From Hydrotalea sp. (lineage in GTDB: Bacteria; Bacteroidota; Bacteroidia; Chitinophagales; Chitinophagaceae), in the NCBI GenBank assembly GCA_027364735.1, contig DAHXOT010000003.1, forward strand, positions 1 through 64,000: DNA of 64,000 nt, in the 5' to 3' direction. Each line of letters starts with the position of its first letter. Position 1 is the stretch's first letter. This document shows positions 34,412 to 44,113 of the stretch, piece by piece. The translations under genes were made by a program, and so were the position numbers. Under the pieces are notes generated by a model. It saw nothing but the letters and a program-made list of their open reading frames with translations, had not been told where the DNA came from and searched no databases.

Positions 34412-35266
34412 ATGAAAAATATTTTCTTATTTATTGGTAGGCATTTTACTTTTGTAAGCTTTATTGTATTACAAATTTTATGTATTATAATGCTTAGCAA
34501 ATACAATAAAACGTATGAAGCTTTTTTTTCTGCCACAGCTAATGAATTAACCGGAAAAGTAAATGCCAATTTAAGTAATGTGTATACTTATTTTTCGTTA
34601 AAAGAAATTAACCGACAACTTTCGGTAGAAAATGCCAGATTACGCGATAGCTTAAAAGCAAATTTTATTGCACCCGATAGTACCAAAAAATTAGTTACAG
34701 ATACAGTTGCAATTGATTCAATAAAACAATACCGAAAATTTAATTATTTACCGGCTAAAGTAGTAGGCAACACTATTTCTTCTCAAACCAATTATTTAAC
34801 ATTAGAAAGAGGGTTTAAGCAAGGTGTAAGAAAAGGAATGAGCGTATTAGGGCCTGAAGGAATTGTGGGTGTTGTAATTGATGTAAGCGAAAATTTTAGT
34901 AGAGTAATGAGTTTGCTGCATCGCAATAGTAAAGTAAGTGCCATGTTAAAGAAAGATAATGTTGCAGGAAGTATTGAATGGGATGGTGTAGACCCATCTT
35001 ATTTAACTTTACGCAATATTCCTAAAAGCTCAAATATCCAAAAAGGCGATGTTGTTGTAACTAGTAATTATTCTGCTAACTTCCCTTCGCATTTACCTAT
35101 TGGAACAATTACGGAAATCATCAACGATCCATCAACCAATTTTTATACACTGAAAATAAAAACAGCTACTAATTTCTATAGTTTACAATATGTTGATGTA
35201 ATAGAAAATTTACAGTATGGTGAACAAATGAAATTAGAAAACACAAAGCAAAAAAGCAATGAGTAG
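34412..35266 (+). CDS. mreC: Rod-shape determining protein MreC
   Basis: MreC is a bitopic inner-membrane protein whose periplasmic beta-domain contacts PBP2 and MreD. The 284-residue protein has one N-terminal membrane helix (about 12-32) and a coiled-coil segment (about 65-90). The two beta-barrel domains carry the MreC core V-L-G-P-E-G-I-V-G-V-V. Its 3' end overlaps mreD by 8 bases, suggesting translational coupling. Confidence 0.94.
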   Translation: MKNIFLFIGRHFTFVSFIVLQILCIIMLSKYNKTYEAFFSATANELTGKVNANLSNVYTYFSLKEINRQLSVENARLRDSLKANFIAPDSTKKLVTDTVAIDSIKQYRKFNYLPAKVVGNTISSQTNYLTLERGFKQGVRKGMSVLGPEGIVGVVIDVSENFSRVMSLLHRNSKVSAMLKKDNVAGSIEWDGVDPSYLTLRNIPKSSNIQKGDVVVTSNYSANFPSHLPIGTITEIINDPSTNFYTLKIKTATNFYSLQYVDVIENLQYGEQMKLENTKQKSNE

Positions 35267-35798
35267 CATTGTAAAAAATAGTTTCAGATTTGTATTTTTT
35301 ATTTTAATACAGCGATATGTATTAAATGAAATACCTCCTTTACATCAATTTGTTACTCCTTATTTATACTTTCTATTTATTTTATGGTTACCATTTAGTA
35401 TTAACAGATTTTTGTTATTGTTAATAGGTTTTTTATTTGGATTAACGTTAGATTATTTTACACAAACTCCCGGTTTACATGCAGCGCCATGTTTATTAAT
35501 AGCATATATACGGCCTTATTTATTAAACTTACTTATTCCTCAAGAAACAACCGAGCAAAGTTATATTGAACCTTCTTTTAAAAGTATGGGAGGTGCTCCA
35601 TATAGTTTATATGTTTTTTTACTAACATTTATTCATCATTTTTATTTGGTATTAATAGAGTGGCTGCAATTTGGCGATTTTATATTTTTTATTGGTAAAG
35701 TAGCTGCAACAACAGCCATCAGTTTGTTATTAATTTTTGTTACCGAATTGTTGTTTTTTCGAAAAGCCAAGTTTAAAACTAATGCAGCATACATATAA
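35259..35798 (+). CDS. mreD: Rod-shape determining protein MreD
   Basis: A 179-residue membrane protein with about five or six helices, as expected for MreD, an inner-membrane elongasome subunit. Sequence conservation in this family is low, and the assignment rests on the helix pattern, the segment F-L-F-G-L-T-L-D-Y-F, the size and the position. It overlaps mreC by 8 bases and is followed after 95 bases by the PBP2 gene. Confidence 0.9.
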   Translation: MSSIVKNSFRFVFFILIQRYVLNEIPPLHQFVTPYLYFLFILWLPFSINRFLLLLIGFLFGLTLDYFTQTPGLHAAPCLLIAYIRPYLLNLLIPQETTEQSYIEPSFKSMGGAPYSLYVFLLTFIHHFYLVLIEWLQFGDFIFFIGKVAATTAISLLLIFVTELLFFRKAKFKTNAAYI

Positions 35799-35893
35799 AC
35801 ATGTACACATAGCTGAATAAGTTTTTTGTTGGCAATATTGTTTCATCAAATAACTATCAGCAATTTTGTTATTGCTATTTTTTATATCAAATT

Positions 35894-37996
35894 ATGCCGG
35901 TATTTAATCAAAACAGAAGCAGGGTTATTCAAGTAATATTCACTTCAATATTTATTATTATTCTTGTACAATTAATACATCTTCAAATTTTATCTCCTAA
36001 ATATAAATTGGCAGCAGAAAATAATGCCATTTATAGAAAAATTGTGTATCCGGATAGAGGAATTATTTTCGATAGAAAAAGAAGACCACTCTTAGAGAAT
36101 ATCATGTCATTCGATTTGGTTGTAACACCTTCCGAAGCAAAAGGTACAGATACTTTAGATTTATGTACATTATTGCAAATAGATACCACAGAATATAAAA
36201 GGCGAATGCGAGATATTATTTTTAAAAACACGGCTGTTCGTCCCAGTGTTTTTGAACCTTTACTTACACAAGAGCTGTATGCAAAGTTGTATGAGAACAT
36301 GTATAAATTTCCTGGTTTTATTTTAAGTGAACGAAAATCGAGAGCCTATCCTTATAATATTGGTGCAAATGTGTTAGGGTATATTGCAGAAGTAGATACA
36401 AGTTTTTTACGCCGCCATAAAGAAGAAGGATATGAACAAGGCGATTATACCGGTATGACCGGCTTAGAACGCAGTTATGAAAAAGTATTGATGGGGCAAA
36501 GAGGTATACAACGTTTTATTAAAGATAATAGAAGCCGTATTCAAGGCGCTTATGAGAATGGAGTTTTTGATACTGCGGCAGTTGCCGGGAAAAATTTATA
36601 TACAAGTATTGATGTAGAATTGCAAAAGTTAGGTGAAAAATTAATGAACAATAAAGTAGGAAGTATTGTTGCCATTGATCCTAAAACCGGAGGAATACTT
36701 TGTATGGTTAGTGCACCCACTTATAACCCCAATTATTTAACCGGAAACCAACGAAAAAAACATTTTGCCCAATTGTTACTCGATCCAAGATTGCCATTTA
36801 ATAATAGGGCAATTGGTAATAAATATTCTCCCGGTTCAACTTTTAAAACAGTATCCGGAATTATTGGATTAACAGAAGGTGTAATAACAGAACGTACCAC
36901 TGTAACTTGTAATGGAGCGTTTCAGGGTTGCGGTACCGGCAAACCCAAATGTTTAGATAAAGGCACTTTCGATTTTAAAAATGCTATTGCACATAGCGAT
37001 AATACCTATTTTTCTACCGTATATAAAAGAATTCTCGATCAACCCCGATATGGTGGTGCCGATAGTGCATTAACAGTATTTAATAAATATGCGTATACTT
37101 TCGGATTGGGTCATAAATTAGGAATTGATATTCCTTCAGAAAAAGCCGGAAATCTTCCCATATCAAAATATTACCGAAAAATATTTGGTCAAAAATGGTA
37201 TTCCTGTAATGTTATATCAAATGCTATTGGTCAAGGCGAAGTGCAAACTACTTTATTGCAATTGGCTAATGTAATGGCAATTATTGCCAATAAGGGCTGG
37301 TATTATACACCACATATTGTTGATTCAATTCAAGGCGGAGATGAATATAATATGTTAGATGCTTTTAAAACAAAACATTATACCGATAAAAATATTCCCG
37401 ATTCTATTTTTGATGCAGTACAAGATGGAATGCAAGCCGTGGTAGATTATGGAACGGCTGCTGCTTCAAAAATTGATGGTATTGTAATGTGTGGCAAAAC
37501 CGGAACAGTGGAAAATTATGCTAAAATAAATGGTGTAATGGTTAAACAACAAGATCATTCTTTTTTTGGTGCATTTGCCCCACGCGATAATCCAAAAATT
37601 GCCATAGCCGTTATTTGTGAAAACTCGGGGCAAGGGGCTTGGGCTGCTGCACCTATTGCCAGTTTTTTGGTTGAACAATATTTACGAGATTCTATTAGCG
37701 GAACTGAACGGAAAACTAAATTGGAAGAATTTGCCAATAAAAATTTAATTCCATATTTAATGAGGATGCAAATGCAAAAAAATGACTCGCTTAAACGTGT
37801 TAAAGAAAATGAAATTATACAGCAGCAAATGAATAAAGAAAATAACGATTCAACCGAAACAGATGAACCTGCTTTGCAAGAAGTAAAACCAAAAGTGCCT
37901 ATTAAAAAAATACCTTCAAAAAATAAAATTAGTGCAGTAGCTATAATAATTGATGAACAAAGAAAAATACAAAAAGCAATTGCAAGAAAAGTATAA
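35894..37996 (+). CDS. mrdA: Penicillin-binding protein 2 (elongation transpeptidase MrdA)
   Basis: PBP2 cross-links peptidoglycan during cell elongation with RodA as its glycosyltransferase partner. The 700-residue protein has an N-terminal membrane anchor (about 10-30) and a dimerisation domain with Y-P-D-R-G-I-I-F-D-R. The transpeptidase motifs appear in order: S-P-G-S-T-F-K (active serine), S-D-N and C-G-K-T-G-T. After the catalytic domain there is a charged C-terminal tail (about 600-700) rich in Lys, Glu and Gln. It is longer than in E. coli (633 residues). rodA starts two bases after its stop. Confidence 0.96.
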   Translation: MPVFNQNRSRVIQVIFTSIFIIILVQLIHLQILSPKYKLAAENNAIYRKIVYPDRGIIFDRKRRPLLENIMSFDLVVTPSEAKGTDTLDLCTLLQIDTTEYKRRMRDIIFKNTAVRPSVFEPLLTQELYAKLYENMYKFPGFILSERKSRAYPYNIGANVLGYIAEVDTSFLRRHKEEGYEQGDYTGMTGLERSYEKVLMGQRGIQRFIKDNRSRIQGAYENGVFDTAAVAGKNLYTSIDVELQKLGEKLMNNKVGSIVAIDPKTGGILCMVSAPTYNPNYLTGNQRKKHFAQLLLDPRLPFNNRAIGNKYSPGSTFKTVSGIIGLTEGVITERTTVTCNGAFQGCGTGKPKCLDKGTFDFKNAIAHSDNTYFSTVYKRILDQPRYGGADSALTVFNKYAYTFGLGHKLGIDIPSEKAGNLPISKYYRKIFGQKWYSCNVISNAIGQGEVQTTLLQLANVMAIIANKGWYYTPHIVDSIQGGDEYNMLDAFKTKHYTDKNIPDSIFDAVQDGMQAVVDYGTAAASKIDGIVMCGKTGTVENYAKINGVMVKQQDHSFFGAFAPRDNPKIAIAVICENSGQGAWAAAPIASFLVEQYLRDSISGTERKTKLEEFANKNLIPYLMRMQMQKNDSLKRVKENEIIQQQMNKENNDSTETDEPALQEVKPKVPIKKIPSKNKISAVAIIIDEQRKIQKAIARKV

Positions 37997-37998
37997 AA

Positions 37999-39342
37999 AT
38001 GAATAGCAGAAATAATAATACCATATCAAAAGGAGTAGATTGGTTAGTAATTTGGCTATACGCTATATTAGTTGCTATTGGAATTCTTTGCATTTTTATG
38101 GTAGAGTATAAACCCGGAACCGATTGGTTACAAACTTTTATTGCCGGAAAAACCAATTACAGTAAGCAGCTTATTTTTTTAGGTGTATGTGTTATTGTTG
38201 CCACTTTTATTTTATTAGCCGATAGTAAATTGTTTACAACCTTTTCTAATTTATTATATGCTTTTGGAATTTTATTAATGTTAGCAACCTTTGTTGTAGG
38301 CAAAAATATTAACGGCTCTAAAAGCTGGATACCACTTGCGGGAGGCTTTAACTTGCAACCTGCCGAGCTATGTAAAATATTTACAGCATTGGCTTTATCA
38401 AAATTTTTATCCAGGCAGGAAACCGATTTTACAAATATTAAATCTCAAATAATTGGGGCAGTAATAGCTCTTGCTCCTGCAATACTATCTATCTTTCAAA
38501 ACGAAACCGGATTGGCTTTAGTTTATTTTTCTTTCTTTATTGCAATGTACAGAGAAGGGTTGCCACCGGCATTGCTTATTGTAGGAATTTCTTTTGGCGT
38601 ATTAGTAGTAGCTACTTTAATTGTAGATAAAAATATTCTTGCCATAGCGTTAACAATAATTGCTTTATTGGCCATTTATATTTTACGCCGTTATATTAAA
38701 CGCCAAAAAAGTATTCTTACAATTATTGTTGCTTTATGGTTTATTTGTGTTGGTGTGCAACGTTTTGCAGTTCCTTATATTTTTAATAATGTTTTTCAAT
38801 GTTATCAGAGCACGCGTATTTACAGCATGGTTGGAAAGGATTATGATTGTACACAAAATCATCATAAATCAAAATCCAATAGTGATAAACCTTCCAAAAA
38901 ACCCGATGATTATAATGTACGGCAAAGTAAAATTGCAATAGGATCCGGTGGATTATGGGGAAAGGGATTTTTAAAAGGTACTCAAACACGCGGTAAGTAT
39001 GTTCCCGAGCAGCATACCGATTTTATTTTTACATCGTTAAGCGAAGCTTTTGGTTTAGTTGGCTGTGTTATATTTTTAGGATTATATTTATTATTGCTAT
39101 TTCGTATTGTTAGAATTGCCGAAAGGCAGCGGAGCACATTTAGTAGAGTATATGCGTATAGTGTTGCCAGTATTATTTTCTTCCATATAACTGTAAATGT
39201 TTGTATGACTGTTGGGTTGTTTCCAATCATCGGTATTCCTCTTCCTTTAATCAGTTATGGAGGTTCTTCCTTACTTACATTTACTATTTTAATTTTTATA
39301 CTTATTCGGTTAGATGCCGATAGGCAAATGGTTTTACGCTAA
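37999..39342 (+). CDS. rodA: Rod-shape determining SEDS glycosyltransferase RodA
   Basis: RodA polymerises lipid II into glycan strands in complex with PBP2. The 447-residue polytopic protein shows G-S-K-S-W-I-P, Q-P-A-E-L-C-K and the C-terminal G-I-P-L-P-L-I-S-Y-G-G-S-S of SEDS proteins, and E-Q-H-T-D-F-I-F in the large loop. The loop is longer than usual: it has a His/Lys/Ser/Asp-rich hydrophilic insert (about 286-313) with two cysteines near it (Y-Q-S-T context and D-Y-D-C-T-Q). It begins two bases after mrdA and closes the rod-shape cluster. Confidence 0.95.
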   Translation: MNSRNNNTISKGVDWLVIWLYAILVAIGILCIFMVEYKPGTDWLQTFIAGKTNYSKQLIFLGVCVIVATFILLADSKLFTTFSNLLYAFGILLMLATFVVGKNINGSKSWIPLAGGFNLQPAELCKIFTALALSKFLSRQETDFTNIKSQIIGAVIALAPAILSIFQNETGLALVYFSFFIAMYREGLPPALLIVGISFGVLVVATLIVDKNILAIALTIIALLAIYILRRYIKRQKSILTIIVALWFICVGVQRFAVPYIFNNVFQCYQSTRIYSMVGKDYDCTQNHHKSKSNSDKPSKKPDDYNVRQSKIAIGSGGLWGKGFLKGTQTRGKYVPEQHTDFIFTSLSEAFGLVGCVIFLGLYLLLLFRIVRIAERQRSTFSRVYAYSVASIIFFHITVNVCMTVGLFPIIGIPLPLISYGGSSLLTFTILIFILIRLDADRQMVLR

Positions 39343-39369
39343 TTTAGTTTATTCGTTGATATTCGTAAC

Positions 39370-40110
39370 ATGAAAATTATTCCACTTTCCGAAGGATCAT
39401 TTACGGTTGATAAAACAAAAATTTTTGTTCCTTTCGATCAGGTAAATGATACTCTACATAAAAGAGCAACAGGAAGTTTGTTGGTTGAAGTTCAACCTTT
39501 TCTTGTTATTACTTCACACGATATTTTATTAATTGATACCGGATTAGGGTTTAGGAAAAATGGCATATTGCAATTGTATTACAACTTACAATTGAATGGT
39601 ATATTGCCGCATAGTATAACTAAAATTTTAATAAGCCATTTGCATAAAGATCATGCCGGCGGAATTAGCTTTAGAGATAGTGTAGGTAATTATCAACTTT
39701 CATTTCCTCATGCTACATATTATGTTCAGGAAAAAGAATATCAATACGCAAAGGAAATAGGTTATCCATCATATATGACGGATGAACTTGCTGTATTGGA
39801 AAATAATCCTAACGTTATTTGGTTGAATGATAACGGAATAATTGATAAGTATATTCATTATCAAATAACCGGTGCACATAGTCCTTTTCATCAAGTTTTT
39901 TGGATTGAAGAAAAGGAACAGAAAATATTTTTTGGTGCAGATGATGCACCGCAATTGCAGCAAATGAAAAATAGGTTTATTGCTAAATATGATTATGATG
40001 GAAAAAAATGTATGGAATTAAGGCAACAATGGTGGCAGCAAGGCAAACAAGAGAATTGGACATTCTTATTTTACCACGATATTCATACACCAATTTATAT
40101 TGAAAAATAA
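39370..40110 (+). CDS. MBL-fold metallo-hydrolase
   Basis: A 246-residue cytoplasmic metallo-beta-lactamase-fold protein with the metal motif I-S-H-L-H-K-D-H-A-G-G, preceded by I-L-L-I-D-T-G-L-G. A later H-S-P-F-H and G-A-D-D-A supply the remaining ligands. No signal peptide is present. It lies 27 bases after rodA on the same strand but has no known role in cell shape. The substrate is unknown; lactonase and phosphodiesterase types share this fold. Confidence 0.85.
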   Translation: MKIIPLSEGSFTVDKTKIFVPFDQVNDTLHKRATGSLLVEVQPFLVITSHDILLIDTGLGFRKNGILQLYYNLQLNGILPHSITKILISHLHKDHAGGISFRDSVGNYQLSFPHATYYVQEKEYQYAKEIGYPSYMTDELAVLENNPNVIWLNDNGIIDKYIHYQITGAHSPFHQVFWIEEKEQKIFFGADDAPQLQQMKNRFIAKYDYDGKKCMELRQQWWQQGKQENWTFLFYHDIHTPIYIEK

Positions 40111-40116
40111 AATATT

Positions 40117-40506
40117 TTATTGTTTATTTTGTTGTTTAAGTTTTTGGCGAGCTTGTATTTCTTTTCTAATATAATTTCCAAAATCTCTTTCACATAAAAA
40201 GCACTTATTCACTCTTTCTTCATTACCTAAAACCTTTTTAAATTCTTGGAAATATTTTTTCTTCAGTTCTAAATTTTTTTCATCCAATCCAAGAGCATCA
40301 TTTTTCATTTCATTATGAATAACTTTTCTTTCATCTACAAAACTATAATATAGTGGCCAAAATTGTTGTGCTTCTTGCGATGAAAGGTTTAATTCTTTTG
40401 TCATGTATGCTATTTTTAATCCTTGCAAATTGCCCTGTTTATTGAGCTGTTGTGCATACATGTTTTGTGTAAGTAGTAATAATATTATTAAAAGTGTGTT
40501 CTTCAT
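40117..40506 (-). CDS. Periplasmic Spy/CpxP-like small protein
   Basis: A 129-residue exported protein. The signal peptide (1-18) ends at M-Y-A-Q. The mature part is helical and highly charged, with M-T-K-E-L-N-L-S-S-Q-E-A-Q-Q-F-W-P-L-Y, a pattern seen in Bacteroidota proteins of the Spy/CpxP or heavy-metal-sensor type. Two cysteines (C-F-L-C) occur near residue 102. It lies 14 bases after the anti-sigma-like gene in an operon with an ECF sigma factor, so a role in envelope-stress sensing or chaperoning is inferred. Confidence 0.75.
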   Translation of the reverse strand: MKNTLLIILLLLTQNMYAQQLNKQGNLQGLKIAYMTKELNLSSQEAQQFWPLYYSFVDERKVIHNEMKNDALGLDEKNLELKKKYFQEFKKVLGNEERVNKCFLCERDFGNYIRKEIQARQKLKQQNKQ

Positions 40507-40520
40507 CTTTACAACTATGT

Positions 40521-41225
40521 TTAATTATATTTTAAGGAAACTTCGGTACCGTTATTTTCTGTATTTTCTTGTAAATAATTTTCTAATTCTTCATTGCTAA
40601 CCGATTTAAGTCCATCTTCAATATTTAAGAGTTCTTGTTCATTTTCATTTATTAAAGAGTCTTCGTTAAACGAAACAGAATTTTCATCTGCATAACTATT
40701 CAATTCATCATCACTTGCTTTTTTTATTTCATTAGTTACATCGTAAGAAGAGCTATGATCAACATAAAAAAAGGCACCGGTAACTAAAACTCCGGCCATT
40801 ACCGCTGCAGCTGCATAACTTATCCATTTTCTGGTTTTACTGAAAGATATAGTTTTAGCAGGCGTTTTTGTAATGGGTATTTTTATTTGTTCGAAATAAT
40901 TAGTAGGAATTGAGTATATGTTTTTTTTAGAAATAGTATTTAGTAAAGGGGCAATTTGTTGTAGCTCTTCCGAAACCTCATTTTCGGTTAATTTTATTTT
41001 TTTAAGAATAGCAGATGGAAATGTGTTGAAATAATTTTCGGGAACTGAATAAATAGTAGATAATGTAAGGTTTGATGGCAATGTAATTTTACAGCATGCC
41101 AAAATTTTGTTGGATAAGTTTGAAAAAAAATCTTTGGGTACTGTATATACCGGTTGTTTATTAACCGCCATAAGTAATGGTGCAATTTCCTTTAATTCAT
41201 TCAATATTTCTTCATGTTTGTTCAT
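40521..41225 (-). CDS. Anti-sigma-like membrane protein with repeated PxxYF motifs
   Basis: A 234-residue bitopic protein with one membrane helix at about 134-155. The cytoplasmic N-terminal part holds a repeated unit: Y-T-V-P-K-D-F-F (27-34), Y-S-V-P-E-N-Y-F (59-66) and Y-S-I-P-T-N-Y-F (104-111), with L-K-E-I-A-P-L-L (11-18) recurring as L-Q-Q-I-A-P-L-L (88-95). The C-terminal part is acidic and extracytoplasmic. It lacks the zinc-binding HxxxCxxC motif of classical anti-sigma factors. It lies 34 bases after the ECF sigma gene and is presumably its partner. Confidence 0.75.
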   Translation of the reverse strand: MNKHEEILNELKEIAPLLMAVNKQPVYTVPKDFFSNLSNKILACCKITLPSNLTLSTIYSVPENYFNTFPSAILKKIKLTENEVSEELQQIAPLLNTISKKNIYSIPTNYFEQIKIPITKTPAKTISFSKTRKWISYAAAAVMAGVLVTGAFFYVDHSSSYDVTNEIKKASDDELNSYADENSVSFNEDSLINENEQELLNIEDGLKSVSNEELENYLQENTENNGTEVSLKYN

Positions 41226-41259
41226 TGTGCTTTATAAGACCTTTTATTTTTTTTAACGT

Positions 41260-41805
41260 TTAATTATTTTTTATAAATTCCTCAATTTTTTTTGCAGCAT
41301 GATGATAACTTGCTTTTAAAGCACCTTCACTTGTTTCTAATATTTTACTCATTTCATCGTAAGGCATTTCATCATAGTATCTCAAATTAAAAACAAGTCG
41401 TTGTTTTTCGGGTAATTGTTGTATTGCCAGTTGTAATTTCCATTCTAATCTATTCGCATCAAAATTTTCATCTGCTTTTACTTTATTACTAAATCCTTCT
41501 TCAATATCGGTAAAGTTTACAGCAGCTTTCTTTTTTTGTTGATCTAAAAAAGAAAGACTTTCGTTGGTAGCAATTCGGTATAACCAAGTGTATAATTGGC
41601 TATCTTCTCTAAAATTTTCTAAGCCTTTCCAAATTTTAATAAAAGCATTTTGTAATACATCATTAGCATCTTCATGGTCAATTACCATACGCCTTACGTG
41701 CCAATATATCCTTTCTTGATATTTTTTTATGATAGCAGTAAATGCCAATTCTTTTGTTGCAGATTGCCTAAACTGAAACAATAATTCTTTATCGTCTATT
41801 TGCAT
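41260..41805 (-). CDS. ECF RNA polymerase sigma factor
   Basis: A 181-residue sigma-70 family protein of the extracytoplasmic-function type. Region 2 spans about residues 20-90 and includes D-V-L-Q-N-A-F-I-K-I-W and T-W-L-Y-R-I-A-T-N. Region 4 spans about 120-175 and includes L-P-E-K-Q-R-L-V-F-N-L-R-Y and a helix-turn-helix ending in A-L-K-A-S-Y-H-H-A. It heads a three-gene operon with the PxxYF anti-sigma-like protein and the Spy-like protein, a usual stress-response layout. Its target promoters cannot be predicted here. Confidence 0.94.
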   Translation of the reverse strand: MQIDDKELLFQFRQSATKELAFTAIIKKYQERIYWHVRRMVIDHEDANDVLQNAFIKIWKGLENFREDSQLYTWLYRIATNESLSFLDQQKKKAAVNFTDIEEGFSNKVKADENFDANRLEWKLQLAIQQLPEKQRLVFNLRYYDEMPYDEMSKILETSEGALKASYHHAAKKIEEFIKNN

Positions 41806-41906
41806 GCAGGGAAATTAAAAAAAATAATTGAACCAATGTATGACTTTCAATAATTTAAAAAGGTTTAATTAATGCCACGAAAAATTAAGCGAATTAATTT
41901 AACAAG

Positions 41907-41914
41907 TAGCTTTG
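41907..41914 (+). promoter_or_regulatory. -7 element for the S46 peptidase gene
   Basis: TAGCTTTG is an exact TAnnTTTG match, 21 bases before ATG 41936. It supports that start over the in-frame TTG at 41912, which lies inside the element. No clear -33 box. Confidence 0.5.
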
Positions 41915-41935
41915 CAAGCTAAAACCCGAAATAAT

Positions 41936-44095
41936 ATGAAAAAATATTTTCTATCAATTGCGTTGATGGTATTTATCCTTCAAACTTATGCCGATGAGGG
42001 TATGTGGCTGCCTCTTTTACTTGGCAGACAAGTGTATAACGATATGGTTAAAAAAGGTCTGAAACTAAAAGCCGATCAGTTATACAGTATGAATCATTCT
42101 TCCATTAAAGATGCAATAATTATTTTTGGCGGTGGTTGTACCGGCGAAATTGTAAGCGATCAGGGATTAATATTCACCAATCATCACTGCGGATACGATG
42201 CCATTGCCAATGCATCAACAGTAGAACATAATTATTTGCACGATGGTTTTTTTGCAAAAGATAAAAGTGCCGAAATTCAGTCTAAACTTACGGTTCGTTT
42301 CTTAAATCGTATTGAAGATGTTACCGATAGAGTGATGAAAGAATTGGGCAATACCTCCGGAATGGAACGTGCTCAAAAACTTATAGCATTACAATCTTCT
42401 ATGGTAAAAGAATTTACAAATGGAGATGAATTTAAAGCGGCTGTTGTAGCAAGTTTTTTTAAAGGCAATCAATATTTTTTATTTGTGTATGATGTATATA
42501 AAGATGTGCGTTTAGTAGGAAATCCGCCCGAAAGTATTGGCAAATTTGGTGGCGATACCGATAATTGGGAATGGCCTCGGCATACTGGTGATTTCTCTGT
42601 ATTTCGCGTGTACATGAGTCAAGATGGCAAACCTGCCAATTACAGTGCTACTAACGTTCCGCTTAAACCAAAATATTATTTACCCGTAAGTATTAAGGGG
42701 TTTAAGGATGGAGATTTTTGTATGTTATTTGGTTATCCCGGAGGTACTAATCGTTACGAAACATCTTATGGCGTTGCATTAAGCACCGAAATCAATAATC
42801 CAACCTTGGTAAAATTGCGTGACATGCGTTTGAAATATATGTTTGAGGAAATGAAAAAAGATCCTGCTGTTAAATTACAATTAGCCTCTTCTTATGCTTC
42901 TATTGCAAACTATTGGAAATTTTACGATGGCGAAACCAAGCAATTATTGAAGTACGATGTATTTGGCCAAAAACAAAAAGCAGAACAGAACTTTATGGTT
43001 TGGGCAAAAGGAAAAACAGCGTATGAAAATATTTTTACCGATTATGGTAAAAATTACAATGAATGGCGTCCTTATGCCATGCAAGCAGTGTATATGCGTG
43101 AAGGAATTATGGGCTCTCCATTATTAGCGTATGCAGCAAGTTGGAATAGTTTAGAACAATTACTTGCCTCAAAAGATGCAACAAAAGAAGCTATTGAAAA
43201 AGCAATAACTCATGCAAAAGAAACAAGAAATAATTTTTTAAAAGAAGAAAACAAAAAAAGTGATCAGAATATTTTGGCATCTGTATTAATGTTGTTTAAT
43301 ACCGATATTCCAAAAAGTCAGCAGCCTGTAGGATTTTATGAGAATTTGTTGAAACAATGTAATAGTATTGAAGAAAGTCCTTATAAAAAATATGCCACCG
43401 ATGTATTTGAAAATACTATGGCTTTTGATGAAAATAAATGGAACAAGTTTATAAACAATCCTACTGTTGCTGCTTTGCAAGCCGACCCTGCATATACAAC
43501 AGTAATGGCTTTTATAACTAATTGGAAAAATAACTATGCACCTAAACAACAAATTTTTATTAATACCAATAACGATTTAGGAAGATTGTATATGAAAGGA
43601 TTATTTGAAGCAGATCCTATAAAAATGAAAAACACTTATTCCGATGCCAACTTTACTATGCGGGTTACTTATGGCAACGTTAAAAGTTATAAGCCTAAAG
43701 ATGCGGTAACTTATGATGATGTTTGTACATTAAGCGGTGTAGTAGCAAAATATGTTGCAGGAGATTATGAATTTGATTTGCCTGCAAAGTTTTTAGAGCT
43801 GTATAAGGCCAAAGATTTTGGTCAATATGAAGATGCACAGCATAAAGACATAGTAGTTACTTTTATAACAACAACAGATATTACCGGAGGAAATTCAGGC
43901 TCTCCTGTAATGAATGCAAATGGAGAATTAATTGGATTGGCTTTCGATGGAAACTACGAAGCTTTAAGTCATAAACTGGCTTTTGATAAAGATTTAAACC
44001 GTACTATTTGTGTAGATGTTCGGTATGTTTTATGGTGTATTGATAAATTGGGTGGTGCAAAACATATTGTTGACGAATTAAAATTAGTGAAGTAA
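41936..44095 (+). CDS. S46 family dipeptidyl-peptidase (DPP7-type)
   Basis: S46 peptidases are periplasmic serine exopeptidases that release dipeptides from peptide N-termini in Bacteroidota. The 719-residue protein has a signal peptide (1-19) cut near T-Y-A. The chymotrypsin-like triad is visible: His in F-T-N-H-H-C-G-Y, Asp in G-G-D-T-D-N-W-E-W-P-R-H and Ser in T-G-G-N-S-G-S-P-V. The S1-site segment reads A-F-D-G-N-Y-E, with Gly where DPP11 has Arg, so preference for hydrophobic rather than acidic P1 residues is inferred. It ends before a bidirectional terminator. Its dipeptide products could feed the OPT/POT transporters. Confidence 0.93.
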   Translation: MKKYFLSIALMVFILQTYADEGMWLPLLLGRQVYNDMVKKGLKLKADQLYSMNHSSIKDAIIIFGGGCTGEIVSDQGLIFTNHHCGYDAIANASTVEHNYLHDGFFAKDKSAEIQSKLTVRFLNRIEDVTDRVMKELGNTSGMERAQKLIALQSSMVKEFTNGDEFKAAVVASFFKGNQYFLFVYDVYKDVRLVGNPPESIGKFGGDTDNWEWPRHTGDFSVFRVYMSQDGKPANYSATNVPLKPKYYLPVSIKGFKDGDFCMLFGYPGGTNRYETSYGVALSTEINNPTLVKLRDMRLKYMFEEMKKDPAVKLQLASSYASIANYWKFYDGETKQLLKYDVFGQKQKAEQNFMVWAKGKTAYENIFTDYGKNYNEWRPYAMQAVYMREGIMGSPLLAYAASWNSLEQLLASKDATKEAIEKAITHAKETRNNFLKEENKKSDQNILASVLMLFNTDIPKSQQPVGFYENLLKQCNSIEESPYKKYATDVFENTMAFDENKWNKFINNPTVAALQADPAYTTVMAFITNWKNNYAPKQQIFINTNNDLGRLYMKGLFEADPIKMKNTYSDANFTMRVTYGNVKSYKPKDAVTYDDVCTLSGVVAKYVAGDYEFDLPAKFLELYKAKDFGQYEDAQHKDIVVTFITTTDITGGNSGSPVMNANGELIGLAFDGNYEALSHKLAFDKDLNRTICVDVRYVLWCIDKLGGAKHIVDELKLVK

Positions 44096-44113
44096 TATAA
44101 AGTATATCATATT

